This document shows positions 14,987-23,749 of a stretch of 64,000 bases of DNA, piece after piece. Numbering within the stretch: position 1 is the first letter of the stretch; the number at the start of each line of letters is the position of its first letter. The notes under the pieces were generated by a model that searched no databases, had not been told where the DNA came from, and saw only the letters and a list, made by a program, of their open reading frames with translations. A program made the position numbers and the translations under genes. The stretch covers positions 1-64,000 of the forward strand of contig JADLCY010000010.1 of the NCBI GenBank assembly GCA_020846935.1. Direction: 5' to 3'. Source of the stretch: Gemmatimonadaceae bacterium (GTDB lineage: Bacteria; Gemmatimonadota; Gemmatimonadetes; Gemmatimonadales; Gemmatimonadaceae).

Positions 14987-17899
14987 ATGTCCAATTCCCT
15001 CCTCGAACTCGAGAAGTCGTTAGGCCCGCGTCCCCGGCGCCCCAAGCGCAAGGCACGAGCCAGGAAGCGTGCACCGCTGACGGCGCCGCCGGCGGCAACC
15101 GCCCCGCCGCTGACTGCGGCGCCGAGCGCGCCCTCCAATCCGCCGCCGGGCCTGCAGCCTCAGCTCGCGCGCGCCTCGCAGGCCGTCGACTACCGCGTCC
15201 CGGGCATCGTGCAGGCGATCGCGCAACCGTCAGGAATGACCTGCTGGGCGACCGTGGCCACGATCATGGTCATGTGGAAGAAGCAGCAGTCGATGACCAT
15301 TCCTACCGCCCTTCAAGCGGCTGGCGCCAGCTACGTGACGAAGTTCAACGGCAACCAGGGGCTGCTGGGCTCCGAGAAGGCCGCCTTCCTTTCGGCGATG
15401 GGTCTGGCCTACCAACTGCCACAGAGCCGCGCGCCCTGGGGATGGGAGAGCCTGCTGCGCTCATACGGCCCGTTGTGGATCACCACCGACGAAGACCCGA
15501 CGGCCGGGTTCGCGATTCACGCGCGTGTGATGGCGGGGATTCACGGGGATGGCACACCGACCGGCACCACCATCGACGTCATCGATCCGGCGGGGGGCCG
15601 CACCTACTCCGAGCGGTTCGACACCTTCCTGCGCAAGTATGAGTCGGAGGCACTGACTCCGGGGCGCCCGGTGCGTATCCAGATCGTGCATTGGCCGACG
15701 ACCGCAGGGCTCGGCGTCCTCGGTCTGGTGCGCGGCAAATCGGCATCGTACGCCGAGTCACTGTCGGCCGGTCGCCATGCGACGGTCATCGACGACGAGT
15801 TCGAGCCAACCGACGCTGAGCAGGACTCGGGCGTCCCGGTGGCGCGCGCGGCGTCCGCGTACGCGAATGGCCTCAAGGCGCCGCGGCCACTGACCGCTGC
15901 CGACGTGCGATGGCCCGCGGATGCTTCAGCGCCGGACTATCGTCACCTCGGGGTCGCCATCGACACCACGCCGTTCGACCTCACGGCGCGCGTGCTCAAG
16001 CGTCTCGCGGCGTTCAATCGCTTTGCCTTCGACGGCGTTGATCAGCGCGTGGTCATTGGCCTGCGCGGATGCACGCTCGACAACGACGTCACCGACTGGA
16101 GCGATGCGATCCGGGTGCGCGAAGCCGTGCCGAATCACGCGGACAATCGCTGCGTGATCGGCGTGTGGGACCGCGTGACGGGGAAGGTGGTCGCGTTCAG
16201 TGCATCGACGGTGCCTAACTGGGAGTACATGGAGGCGTACCGCCAGAACCACGCGCGGCGCGCCAACCAGCAGCCCACCGGCCGCTACAGCCTGGTCGTG
16301 GGTACGCACCGTCCAGGAAAGAAGAGCCGAGTGCTCGGCGCGCTGCGGAATGCGTCGGAACTGGTGGTGCTGCGGACGCAGGACAACCTGTCGTACACCG
16401 TGATGGATACCTGGGACCAGACCACGCCGTTCAACAACATTCATCCGGGCCTCGTCCCGGTGAACCAGGGGACGTCGACCGTGCCGGACTATTCGTCGGC
16501 GGGGTGCTCGACGGTGCCTGGCACCTCGAGCGGGGACGTGCCGTCGGGCGCGTGGGCCGCGTTCCGCAAGGCGCTGGGCCTCGACAACGCCAGTCTCTCG
16601 AAGGACGACGGCCGCAAGTTCGCGTACATGTTGCTGACGGGTCGAGAGGCTCGCCTATGTGCCGGATCGCCGCCGTCGATCGAGCGGCTCCGCTTCGGTT
16701 CGCAGGGCGAAGACGTGCGCAAGTTGCAGGACGGACTGGCCAGTCACCCGAAGAAGTACTACAAGGGAAAGGTAGACGGCGACCTCGGAGCCGGGACGGC
16801 GATGGCGTTCATCCGGTTCCAGAAGGACCGCGATCGCGGCGCTGCCGATGGCATCGTGACGCCGGGTGATGCCACCGCACTCGGCTTTGCCCTGGGCGCG
16901 TCCGGCGCTCAGCAGATGGACATCATCGACAAGATCGTCGAAAAGGGAGAAGACATCGCGCGCGGCATCTTCAACAAGCTGACCAAGCGCGCGGAGGAAG
17001 GCCGCTTTGCGGTGACCGGCGAGATCGCCGAGTTCATGCACGATGACACGGCGTCGTCACGCCAGTGGACCCGCAAGACGGCGGAACTCAAGCTCAAGGC
17101 CACGGCGCCGCGATCCGGCGTGAAAGACGTGGCACGGCTCGACATTGCCGGGGCCAAGACCTACCACTTCAAGCTGCTGATCGACTTCGAATACAACGGC
17201 TACGACATCAAGAACGCCCAGATCTCGCGAGTGATCCAGGGCTCCTCCGAAATGACGAGCGGGCAGTTCACCGCGGACTTCAAGGCGAAGAACGCCACCA
17301 CACTCAAGGCAGAGGTGGCCCGCATCGAGTTCGTGCTCAGCGGCAAGTGGGACCCCGGACTCGGCGACAAGTACTACGACTTCAAGGGAAAGGTCTTCGT
17401 CGAGGCCGACGGAGACGTCGGCTTCTCGCTCGACAAGAACGAGCGCGTCTCGATCGACTTCGTGGCCGGCGCCACGCTGGCGAACGTGAAGACCACGTCT
17501 GGCAAGCCTCCGGCGAACCAGGTCGTGCGCACGGTCGTGTTCTTCGAGAAGGTCGGGTCCGACGTGATCGCCGAGAAGGAGATGAGCCGCGTGAAGTCAT
17601 GGCTCCGCCGGCTGAGGACGGAGCAGGACGTACGCTACAAGCGGCTCCGGGCCGGGACGCTTCCGATCAACATCGAGGGGTACGCCAGTGCGACGGGGAA
17701 GGGCGAGATGAACCAGAAACTCTCGCGCAGCCGTGCCGAAAAGGTACAGAAGCTGTTCCGCGACGAACTCGGGAGCGAGGCAAAGATCATCCTCGCGGCG
17801 CATGGCGAGGACGACCCGGCATACAAGGATTCAAAGAAGGACGAAAACGACTTCGATCGTCGCGTGGACATCTGGTTCGAGGTGACGGGCACGAACTGA
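14987..17899 (+). CDS. Multidomain papain-like protease / peptidoglycan-binding / OmpA protein
   Basis: The product has 970 residues. After a basic, Pro/Ala-rich N-terminus without signal peptide comes a papain-like domain (about 70-235): Cys86 in GMTCWATVATIM, His178 in FAIHARVMAGIHGDG and Asp in TIDVIDPAGG, resembling C39/C70 (AvrRpt2-like) peptidases. Residues 320-550 carry a second domain with NNIHPG and SAGCSTVPG, a Cys/His arrangement reminiscent of L,D-transpeptidase-like enzymes (tentative). A PG_binding_1 domain follows (LRFGSQGEDVRKLQDGLASH, VDGDLGAGTAMAFIRFQKD). At 840-970 is an OmpA-like domain (NIEGYASATGKGEMNQKLSR, then SRAEKVQKLF and DRRVDIWFEV). The architecture implies contact with the cell wall, so the protein must leave the cytoplasm. 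As last gene of the cluster it is a good candidate for the effector or wall anchor. Confidence 0.85.
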   Translation: MSNSLLELEKSLGPRPRRPKRKARARKRAPLTAPPAATAPPLTAAPSAPSNPPPGLQPQLARASQAVDYRVPGIVQAIAQPSGMTCWATVATIMVMWKKQQSMTIPTALQAAGASYVTKFNGNQGLLGSEKAAFLSAMGLAYQLPQSRAPWGWESLLRSYGPLWITTDEDPTAGFAIHARVMAGIHGDGTPTGTTIDVIDPAGGRTYSERFDTFLRKYESEALTPGRPVRIQIVHWPTTAGLGVLGLVRGKSASYAESLSAGRHATVIDDEFEPTDAEQDSGVPVARAASAYANGLKAPRPLTAADVRWPADASAPDYRHLGVAIDTTPFDLTARVLKRLAAFNRFAFDGVDQRVVIGLRGCTLDNDVTDWSDAIRVREAVPNHADNRCVIGVWDRVTGKVVAFSASTVPNWEYMEAYRQNHARRANQQPTGRYSLVVGTHRPGKKSRVLGALRNASELVVLRTQDNLSYTVMDTWDQTTPFNNIHPGLVPVNQGTSTVPDYSSAGCSTVPGTSSGDVPSGAWAAFRKALGLDNASLSKDDGRKFAYMLLTGREARLCAGSPPSIERLRFGSQGEDVRKLQDGLASHPKKYYKGKVDGDLGAGTAMAFIRFQKDRDRGAADGIVTPGDATALGFALGASGAQQMDIIDKIVEKGEDIARGIFNKLTKRAEEGRFAVTGEIAEFMHDDTASSRQWTRKTAELKLKATAPRSGVKDVARLDIAGAKTYHFKLLIDFEYNGYDIKNAQISRVIQGSSEMTSGQFTADFKAKNATTLKAEVARIEFVLSGKWDPGLGDKYYDFKGKVFVEADGDVGFSLDKNERVSIDFVAGATLANVKTTSGKPPANQVVRTVVFFEKVGSDVIAEKEMSRVKSWLRRLRTEQDVRYKRLRAGTLPINIEGYASATGKGEMNQKLSRSRAEKVQKLFRDELGSEAKIILAAHGEDDPAYKDSKKDENDFDRRVDIWFEVTGTN

Positions 17900-17921
17900 C
17901 CTTCAGGCCTCGGCGCGCAGG

Positions 17922-17948
17922 CTGGTGCGGTCGCGACGGCCGCACCAG
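17922..17948. terminator. Hairpin between convergent genes
   Basis: CTGGTGCGG pairs with CCGCACCAG across a 9-nt loop. It lies just after the 970-residue gene and before the end of the convergent rhodanese gene. It lacks a T-run, so it may act on both strands or simply mark the operon ends. Confidence 0.5.
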
Positions 17949-18076
17949 CTCTGCACGGTCGCTGGGCGGCCGCCGCGTGATCGCGCGTTCCCGGACGTCG
18001 CGCACGGGCATTGGGCGAATCCACGATGTGGCGTGTGGATCCGCCATGCGCCGTTGGATCCGCCCTCGTGTGTGGC

Positions 18077-18949
18077 TCAGCCCGCGGCGGGCGCCGGAGC
18101 CCCCAGCTCGATCGGGGCGGCCACGAGGTTGCCGTATTCCGTCCACGATCCGTCGTAGTTCCGCACGTTCTCGACGCCCAGCAGGTACTTGAGCACGAAC
18201 CACGTGTGGCTCGAACGCTCGCCGATACGACAGTACGCGATCACCGGTCGCGAGAGGTCCACGCCGCCGGATGTCACGTACGCATGGCGCAGCTCGGCGT
18301 CGTTCTTGAACGTGCCGTCCGCCGCGACCGCGGTGGACCAGGGAATGCTGCGCGCGCCGGGGATGTGTCCACCGCGCTGTGCCGTCTCCGACATGCCCGG
18401 GGGCGCGATGACCTCTCCGGTGAACTCCGCCGGACTCCGCACGTCCACGAGGCCCTGTGACTTCGCCTGCACCACGCCAAGGACGTCGGTGACGCGCGCG
18501 CGCAGCTCCTGTCGCTCCACCTGGATGTTGTACGTGGTTGGGGTCACGGCCGGCGGTTCGACTGTCAGCTCCTTGTCATCTTCATTGAGCCACTTCACGC
18601 GGCCACCGTCCATCAGCCGGACGTCCTCGTGGCCATAGAGCTTGAGCAGCCAGAAGCCGTACGCCGCAAACCAGTTGTTGTTGTCGCCGTAGAGCACGAT
18701 GGTGTGGCTGGGCGCGATCCCCGACGCGCCGAGCAGGGCTGCGAACGCCTCGCGACCGACGATGTCACGCCGGACCCGATCCTGGAGCTGCGTCTGCCAG
18801 TTCCAGCCGACCGCGCCGCGGATGTGCCCGGCATCGTAGGCTTTGGTATCGACATCGATCTCGACGATGCGCACCGAGGGATCGTTGACATGTTCCTGGA
18901 CCCACTGGGTCGTGACGAGGACGCGGTTGCGGTCTGGGGGAGTGGTCAT
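18077..18949 (-). CDS. Tandem-rhodanese sulfurtransferase
   Basis: The product has 290 residues (start chosen at MTTPPDRNR). It has two rhodanese domains: the N-terminal one is catalytically silent (YDAGHIRGAVGWNW), and the C-terminal one carries the active-site loop CRIGERSSHTW with the nucleophilic Cys. Thiosulfate or 3-mercaptopyruvate is the usual sulfur donor. It is the last gene of the sulfur/siroheme operon, 26 nt after the HemL-cysteine synthase fusion, where it could move sulfane sulfur to or from the assimilation pathway. Confidence 0.88.
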   Translation of the reverse strand: MTTPPDRNRVLVTTQWVQEHVNDPSVRIVEIDVDTKAYDAGHIRGAVGWNWQTQLQDRVRRDIVGREAFAALLGASGIAPSHTIVLYGDNNNWFAAYGFWLLKLYGHEDVRLMDGGRVKWLNEDDKELTVEPPAVTPTTYNIQVERQELRARVTDVLGVVQAKSQGLVDVRSPAEFTGEVIAPPGMSETAQRGGHIPGARSIPWSTAVAADGTFKNDAELRHAYVTSGGVDLSRPVIAYCRIGERSSHTWFVLKYLLGVENVRNYDGSWTEYGNLVAAPIELGAPAPAAG

Positions 18950-18975
18950 GGCAGGATCGGGTGAAGGGTGCCGAC

Positions 18976-21285
18976 TCACAGCGTGGTGCCACGCGTGAGG
19001 TCGGGGAGGTGGCGCGCCATCGTGGCGGCGTACTTGAACACGTTGTCGGGAAAGACCATCACGCCCACGCCGCGCAGCCCGACATCGCGCGCGAGGATCT
19101 GGCGGGCGCCTTCGAGCACGAGCCCGGAACTCGGACCCGCGAGCAGTGCCTCCTGACGCGCAAGGTCGAGGGCGCGCTCGTACGCGAGACGGAAGTCGAT
19201 CTCGATGATCTCGTCGATCAGCGACGCGTCGAACAGCTCCGTCGCGTCGAGCTGCGAGACGTTGCGCAGTCCCGGGACGTCATGGCCTTCCGACGGCTGC
19301 ACGGCGATCACCCGCAGTCCGGGCGCACGCGATCGCAGCCACCGCGCCAGCCCGGTCACCGTGCCGCAGGTGCCCAGCGTCACGAAGAGATGCGTGATGG
19401 CCCCGCGAGTCTGGCGCCAGATCTCGGGCCCCGTGGTGCGCGCGTGGGCTGCGACGTTGGCCTGGTTGGCGTACTGATTCGGCATCACGTATCGATCGGG
19501 CTGGGCACGCGCGTGCGACCTGGCGATGTTGATCGAGCCGTCGCCGAGTCCGGGCATGGGACACAGCTCGTCGTTGATCACCTCCAGCTCTGCGCCCGCG
19601 ACGCGCAACAGCAGCTTTTTCTCGAGGGGCACCTTGTTGGGTACCACGGCCCGCATCGCGTACCCTCGCGCGCCGGCGAGAGCCGCGAGGCTCAGTCCCG
19701 TGTTGCCACTCGTCGGCTCGACGAGTCCGCGCCCGGGTGCCCCGGAACCCAGCACACCGCGCGTCTCGAGGTCGCGCAACATCTCCCACGCGGCGCGATC
19801 TTTCACCGAGCCGAGCGGGTTCATCCACTCCAGCTTGGCGTAGAGCGCAAACGCGGGTGCCGGGTTCAACTTGTTGATGCGAACCAGCGGCGACGGGTTG
19901 CTCTCGTCAGGCAGCATGTCGACGACGCTGTCGAACACGCGGGCGTGTACCGAGGGCGCTGGTCCGGCCGGTGCCGTGCGCGCCGGCGCGTCAAAGGCGA
20001 CCGTCGAGGGGACTTCGAGCACGGACGCAACCGCCTCGAGCGTACGATCGACCACACCGTCGTCGTGCCCCAACGACAGAAACCAGCTCTCGTAGCCACT
20101 CGGAGGGAGCAACACCCCGGCTCGGCGCAATCCGCGGAAGAAACGCGCAAACGCCGCGTGGTCGGCGCCCTTTGCATCGTCGTGATCGAGCACGGGCTGC
20201 GGCGCGAAGAACACCGTGAGCATCGAGCCAACGCGCTGCACCTGCGCCGGAATGCCAGCGCGCCCGAGCATCGTCGCGAGCCCCGCGCCCAGCCGTGCAC
20301 CGGAACGCTCGAGCCGCACGTACGCATCGGCATCGAGCAGTTCGAGCGTCGCGAGCCCCGCGGCCATGCCCGGTGGATTGCCGGCCAGTGTGCCGGCCTG
20401 GTACACCGGGCCACGCGGGGCGATCAGCCGCATCACCGACTCGCGCCCGGCGTACGCAGCGACCGGAAGCCCGCCACCCAGCACCTTGCCCAGCGTCACG
20501 AGGTCGGGCTCGATCCCGGTCAGTTCGATGGCCCCGCCGCGCGCCAGGCGAAAGCCGGTCATGACCTCGTCGAAGATCAACAGGGCGCCATGCGCCCGGG
20601 TCAGACGGCGCAACGCTCCCAGGAACTCCGCGGTAGCCGGCACGACACCCATGTTGCCGGCCACCGGCTCGACGAGCACCGCGGCCACACCGTCGCCGCC
20701 GTGGGCGAAACACTCCTCGAGCGCGCTCACATCGTTGTACGGCAATACGATCGTCTCGGCCGCCACACTCGATGGAACACCGTGCGCCGTCACCAGACCC
20801 AGCGTGGACAGCCCGGACCCAGCGGCCGGGAGGACCGCATCGGCGTGTCCGTGGTAGCACCCTGCGAACGTGACGAGTTGCGAACGCCCGGTCGCGGCGC
20901 GCGCGAGACGCACCGCACTCATCACCGCTTCCGTCCCGCTGCAGGTAAACCGAACGTGCTCGGCGACCGGCACGCGGCGCGCCACTTCCTCAGCGAGCGC
21001 GACTTCGAGTCGATGCGTGGCGCCGAACCCCAGACCGTCGCGCAGCGTGCGCGTCACCGCGTCCACGACATGCGGATGCGCATGCCCGACGATCGCTGCG
21101 CCCCACGAACCGATGTAGTCGATCAGGCTGGCGCCATCGGCGTCGACGACGTGCGCGCCCGAACCTCGCTCGAGCACGAGCGGGGCGTCACTCACCGAGG
21201 CGAGGGCGCGCACGGGCGAGCTCACGCCACCGGGCATCACCCGCTCGGCGCGTGCCGCCAACTCCGCTGCTGCTGCAAAGGTCAT
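18976..21285 (-). CDS. hemL-cysK: Glutamate-1-semialdehyde aminomutase fused to a cysteine synthase-like domain
   Basis: The product is 769 residues. Residues 1-430 are HemL: VMPGGVSSPVRA, TCSGTEAVMSAVRLARAATG, FDEVMTGFRL and the PLP lysine in VTLGKVLGGGLP. Residues 455-769 are a fold-type II PLP enzyme of the cysteine synthase/CBS family: NPLGSVKDRAA with the PLP lysine, EPTSGNTGLSLAALAGARGY and the glycine loop LGTCGTVTGLARWLR. The two halves run in one frame with no stop or frameshift, joined by an Ala/Pro linker (DAPARTAPAGPAPSVHARV). Start ATG 21285 follows AGGAGGA and overlaps the hemB stop (ATGA). HemL makes 5-aminolevulinate, and the second domain would make cysteine from O-acetylserine (or a relative) and sulfide. 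Confidence 0.9.
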   Translation of the reverse strand: MTFAAAAELAARAERVMPGGVSSPVRALASVSDAPLVLERGSGAHVVDADGASLIDYIGSWGAAIVGHAHPHVVDAVTRTLRDGLGFGATHRLEVALAEEVARRVPVAEHVRFTCSGTEAVMSAVRLARAATGRSQLVTFAGCYHGHADAVLPAAGSGLSTLGLVTAHGVPSSVAAETIVLPYNDVSALEECFAHGGDGVAAVLVEPVAGNMGVVPATAEFLGALRRLTRAHGALLIFDEVMTGFRLARGGAIELTGIEPDLVTLGKVLGGGLPVAAYAGRESVMRLIAPRGPVYQAGTLAGNPPGMAAGLATLELLDADAYVRLERSGARLGAGLATMLGRAGIPAQVQRVGSMLTVFFAPQPVLDHDDAKGADHAAFARFFRGLRRAGVLLPPSGYESWFLSLGHDDGVVDRTLEAVASVLEVPSTVAFDAPARTAPAGPAPSVHARVFDSVVDMLPDESNPSPLVRINKLNPAPAFALYAKLEWMNPLGSVKDRAAWEMLRDLETRGVLGSGAPGRGLVEPTSGNTGLSLAALAGARGYAMRAVVPNKVPLEKKLLLRVAGAELEVINDELCPMPGLGDGSINIARSHARAQPDRYVMPNQYANQANVAAHARTTGPEIWRQTRGAITHLFVTLGTCGTVTGLARWLRSRAPGLRVIAVQPSEGHDVPGLRNVSQLDATELFDASLIDEIIEIDFRLAYERALDLARQEALLAGPSSGLVLEGARQILARDVGLRGVGVMVFPDNVFKYAATMARHLPDLTRGTTL

Positions 21286-22274
21286 CGAGCCCTGTCCTCC
21301 TGGAGCCAACGTGCGGCCTCGACGGCCCGATACGTCACGACGATGTCGGCGCCAGCGCGAACCACCGCTGTCAGCGCCTCGAGTGCGACCGTGCGTTCAT
21401 CCAGCCATCCGCGATCGGCCGCGGCGCGCACCATCGCGTATTCTCCGCTCACCTCGAAGGCGGCCAGCGGAGTGCCCGGGTACGTCGCGCGCAGCCTGAC
21501 GAGCGTATCGAGATTCGTGAGCGCCGGCTTGACCATCAGGATGTCGGCGCCTTCTCCCACGTCGCTGGCAGCCTCGCGGAGCGCCTCACGCGCGTTGGAC
21601 GGGTCGAGCTGGTGACTGCGCCGGTCCCCTTGGCCGGGTGCAGAGCGTGCGGCTTCGCGAAACGGACCGTAGAGCCCGGACGCATGCTTCACGGCGTACG
21701 ACAGGATGCCCACGTCGCCATGACCATGACGATCGAGCGCGCCGCGGATCTGTTGTACTGCACCGTCGATCATGCCGCTCGGCGCCACCAGCGTGGCTCC
21801 GGCGTTCGCGGCGGCTACGCTCGCGCGCCCGATCCAGTCGAGGCTCGCATCGGTATCGATGCCGCCGTTTCCCATGACCGCGCATTGGCCGTCGGGCGCG
21901 AACTGGCAACGACATACATCCACGGCGATGACCAGGCCGGGCGCCACGCCGCGTATCGTCGCCAGCGCGCGCGCCACCACACCGTCGGGCGACACCGCTC
22001 CGCTGCCATCGTCATCTTTCCGGCCCGGAACACCAAACAGAAGGATGCCGCCGACGCCCAACGCGTCGATGGCGGCAACGGCGGCGGCGACATCACGCAC
22101 GGGGTACCGCGCGATCCCCGGCAACCCGGCGATGGGGCCGGCGAGCGCGTCATCGTCGGTGACGAACACGGGCGCGATGAAACGGCGCGGCTCGAGCTGC
22201 GTCTCGCGCAACAGCGCGCGCAGCGCGGGCGTACGTCGCAGGCGCGTGTGCCGCGCAAATACGGGCGTCGTCAC
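21282..22274 (-). CDS. hemB: Delta-aminolevulinic acid dehydratase (porphobilinogen synthase)
   Basis: The product has 330 residues, normal for HemB. It condenses two 5-aminolevulinates to porphobilinogen. Motifs include FIAPVFVTDDD, GILLFGVPGRKDDDGSGA, the metal/substrate region VDVCRCQFAPDGQCAVMGNG, the first Schiff-base lysine region VAPSGMIDGAV..ILSYAVKHASGLYGPFR, and the second lysine in ADILMVKPALTNLD. The ATGA overlaps at both ends couple it to cobA-hemD and hemL-cysK. Confidence 0.95.
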   Translation of the reverse strand: MTTPVFARHTRLRRTPALRALLRETQLEPRRFIAPVFVTDDDALAGPIAGLPGIARYPVRDVAAAVAAIDALGVGGILLFGVPGRKDDDGSGAVSPDGVVARALATIRGVAPGLVIAVDVCRCQFAPDGQCAVMGNGGIDTDASLDWIGRASVAAANAGATLVAPSGMIDGAVQQIRGALDRHGHGDVGILSYAVKHASGLYGPFREAARSAPGQGDRRSHQLDPSNAREALREAASDVGEGADILMVKPALTNLDTLVRLRATYPGTPLAAFEVSGEYAMVRAAADRGWLDERTVALEALTAVVRAGADIVVTYRAVEAARWLQEDRAR

Positions 22275-23749
22275 GCGGCCACCGCGGTCGAGCGCAGCGC
22301 GATCAGCTCGGCGATCATCCCGGCGTCGGTGTGCGTGCTCGCGACGCGGACTGACCAGCCTTGCGCGCGCGCCGCCGCGGCCGTCGTCTCACCGATGCAT
22401 ACGGCGACCGCCGATCCGGGTTGTACCCCGGATGCGCCGAGCGCCCGTGCGGCGGAGGGCGAGGCAAGGAGCACCGCGTCCACGCCGCGTGCGATCGCTT
22501 CGTGCGCGCGCGGCGCGAGGGGCAGCTCCTGCGTGTGGTAGACCTCGATCGGTGTCACTTCGAGGCCCGCGGCACGAAGCCCGCGGGGCAGCGTGTCGAG
22601 CGCGAGCGTACCCGACGGGAACAGCACGCGTTCGTGTCGGGCGACGCGCTCACGAAGGGCGTCGACAAGCGCGTCGGCGCGAAAGACGTCCGGTTGCACG
22701 TCCGGCCGGAGACCCCAACTCAGCAGTTCGCGGGACGTCACCGGGCCCACCGACGCGAGGCGCGCGCTCCCCAGGGCCCGCACGTCCACGGCGTGATGCT
22801 CGAGCGCTCCGCGGAAGCCGCGCACGCCGTGGCGCGACGTGAACGCGATCCACGGTCGCGGTCCCGCGTGTGCGAGGGCACGTGTCACGTCCGGCTGCGC
22901 ATAGGTGATGCGGATCAACGGGGCCGCGATCACATCGGCGCCGGCAGCACGCAGGTTGTCCGCGAGCTCACGCGCCGCCTCGTGCGGTCGGGTGATGACC
23001 ACCCGACACCCGGCCAGCGGCCCGACGCGCCGCTGTCGCTGCAACTCGGCCACCGTCAGCCCGACCACGAGCACCGCCGGCGCAGCCACACCTTCGGCCA
23101 CCGCCAGGCGGGCGATTTCGGCCAGCGCGGCGCTCACCACGCGTTCCCCAGGGCACGTGGCCTGTTCCACCAGGGCCGCCGGCGTCTGCGGATCGATGCC
23201 GGACGCGATCAGCCGCGCCGCGATCGCATCGAGTTCACCCACTCCCATCAGCACGATCGTCGTGTCCGCGCGGGGCAGAGGATCCGGCGATGTGAGGAGT
23301 GCCGTGCCGGCCACGATGACCGCGCTCGACGCCACGCCACGGAGGGTTGCGGGGATCCCGGCCGCGGCCGGAGCGGCGAGCGCACTGGAGACACCTGGAA
23401 CGATTTCGCACGGAACGCCGGCGTCCCGGCACGCAAGCAGTTCCTCCCACCCGCGACCGAAGACGAGCGGATCACCACCCTTGAGCCGCACCACCACGCG
23501 GCCGGCGAGCGCGTGCCTGACGATCGCGGCGTTGATCACCTCCTGGGTCCCGGAGTCACCGCGCGACGACTTGCCCACGCTCTCGATCAGGGCGCCGGGA
23601 GGCGCCTCATCGAGGAGCGCGGGATCCACGAGCCGGTCATGGAGCACCACGTCCGCGCGCCGGAGCAGGTCGCGCCCGCGCACCGTGATGAGCCCCGCGT
23701 GTCCCGGCCCGGCGCCCACCAGGTAGGCCGTACCCGGTCGCACCGTCAT
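22271..23749 (-). CDS. cobA-hemD: Uroporphyrinogen-III C-methyltransferase fused to uroporphyrinogen-III synthase
   Basis: The product has 492 residues. Residues 1-245 are SUMT/CobA: YLVGAGPGHAGLITVRG, VVRLKGGDPLVFGRGWEEL and PGVSSALAAPAAAGIPATLR. Residues 255-492 are HemD: GCRVVITRPHEAARELADNL, IAFTSRHGVRGF, VLFPSGTLALDTLPRGL and VDAVLLASPSAARAL. The fusion closes the linear tetrapyrrole and then methylates it to precorrin-2, the siroheme branch point. Such fusions are known in many bacteria. Confidence 0.95.
   Translation of the reverse strand: MTVRPGTAYLVGAGPGHAGLITVRGRDLLRRADVVLHDRLVDPALLDEAPPGALIESVGKSSRGDSGTQEVINAAIVRHALAGRVVVRLKGGDPLVFGRGWEELLACRDAGVPCEIVPGVSSALAAPAAAGIPATLRGVASSAVIVAGTALLTSPDPLPRADTTIVLMGVGELDAIAARLIASGIDPQTPAALVEQATCPGERVVSAALAEIARLAVAEGVAAPAVLVVGLTVAELQRQRRVGPLAGCRVVITRPHEAARELADNLRAAGADVIAAPLIRITYAQPDVTRALAHAGPRPWIAFTSRHGVRGFRGALEHHAVDVRALGSARLASVGPVTSRELLSWGLRPDVQPDVFRADALVDALRERVARHERVLFPSGTLALDTLPRGLRAAGLEVTPIEVYHTQELPLAPRAHEAIARGVDAVLLASPSAARALGASGVQPGSAVAVCIGETTAAAARAQGWSVRVASTHTDAGMIAELIALRSTAVAA

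Noticed and set aside
4893-17899. Contractile injection system or tailocin
   Set aside because: No tube, sheath, baseplate, spike or AAA+ disassembly ATPase is visible; only the PG-binding/OmpA protein is reminiscent of such clusters.
18961-21615. 884-residue open frame on the plus strand
   Set aside because: It is antisense to hemL-cysK, whose motifs are clear. Composition (His/Arg/Gln-rich, no motifs) is that of a GC-driven shadow.
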